Of a stretch of DNA of 5,184 nt, positions 5,098-5,184 are shown one piece after another. Source of the DNA: Chloroflexota bacterium (GTDB taxonomy: Bacteria; Chloroflexota; Anaerolineae; J102); the NCBI GenBank assembly GCA_024276255.1, contig JAJRXO010000593.1, forward strand, positions 1-5,184, read 5' to 3'. Under the pieces are notes generated by a model. That model did no database searches. It was not told the origin of the DNA and saw only the letters and a program-made list of their open reading frames with translations. The position numbers were made by a program, and so were the translations under genes. Every line of letters starts with the position of its first letter. Position 1 is the first letter of the stretch.

Positions 5098-5176
5098 GGC
5101 AAGGGACAGGAATTGGAAAGAGCGCCGCATGCAGCGGACTGGACATGCGGCGCTGTTCCCAGTCCCTGACCTTGCC
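5098..5176 (+). promoter_or_regulatory. Long leader hairpin, probable RNase III site upstream of pnp
   Basis: A perfect 11-bp stem pairs AGCGCCGCATG (5121-5131) with CATGCGGCGCT (5144-5154) around a 12-nt loop. Pairing continues outward through interruptions: GGAA (5115-5118) with TTCC (5156-5159), CAGG (5107-5110) with CCTG (5165-5168), and GGCAAGG (5098-5104) with CCTTGCC (5170-5176). The result is a 79-nt irregular double-stranded stem. In E. coli the pnp mRNA leader contains such a stem, cut by RNase III to start PNPase autoregulation. Position after rpsO supports the same role here. The pnp coding region itself is not in the window, so this remains an inference. Confidence 0.65.
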
Positions 5177-5184
5177 GATACGGA

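Noticed and set aside
1..5184. CRISPR array, insertion sequence, tRNA or attachment site
   Set aside because: No regularly spaced direct repeats, transposase motifs, cloverleaf sequence or terminal repeats were seen on either strand.

Overview
The window reads as a compact piece of a bacterial chromosome, most likely from a gammaproteobacterium. The evidence is a bacterial S15 that matches the E. coli protein closely in length and pattern, a TruD of E. coli length with the catalytic Asp at residue 80, sigma70-type promoters, and an rpsO 3' region laid out like the start of an rpsO-pnp operon. Base composition is moderately GC-rich. There is no sign of mobile elements, CRISPR, tRNA or rRNA. 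The species cannot be named from this sequence.

Layout: (1) Positions 36-1067 (+) encode a divergent member of the MtnA / eIF-2B-alpha sugar-phosphate isomerase family. Its true start may lie slightly upstream of the window. (2) Positions 4492 down to 1085 (-) hold a tight four-gene block, in transcription order truD, a stand-alone LON substrate-binding-domain protein, a calcineurin-like metallophosphoesterase, and a ParB/sulfiredoxin-fold protein with a DGHHR motif. truD and the LON gene overlap by 8 bp, the phosphoesterase starts 7 nt after the LON gene, and the ParB-like gene follows after 82 nt and has its own Shine-Dalgarno. The block converges on the isomerase gene with only 17 bp between stop codons. 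(3) Positions 4493-4724 form a divergent promoter region. A good promoter for truD would start transcription on the A of its ATG, which predicts a leaderless mRNA. An extended -10 promoter drives rpsO behind a leader of about 105 nt with two mutually exclusive hairpins. (4) Positions 4725-4994 (+) are rpsO with a GTG start, followed by a terminator-like hairpin. A long imperfect hairpin at 5098-5176 follows and resembles the RNase III-processed leader of pnp, whose coding region would lie beyond the window.

How the parts fit together: rpsO and the presumed pnp form a ribosome/RNA-decay unit with RNA-level control. The divergent block joins a tRNA pseudouridine synthase with three proteins of uncertain role. 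Its co-transcription suggests, but does not show, an RNA- or nucleotide-related function. No clear defence or mobile system is present. The least explained parts are the phosphoesterase/ParB-like pair and the isomerase with altered signature residues.
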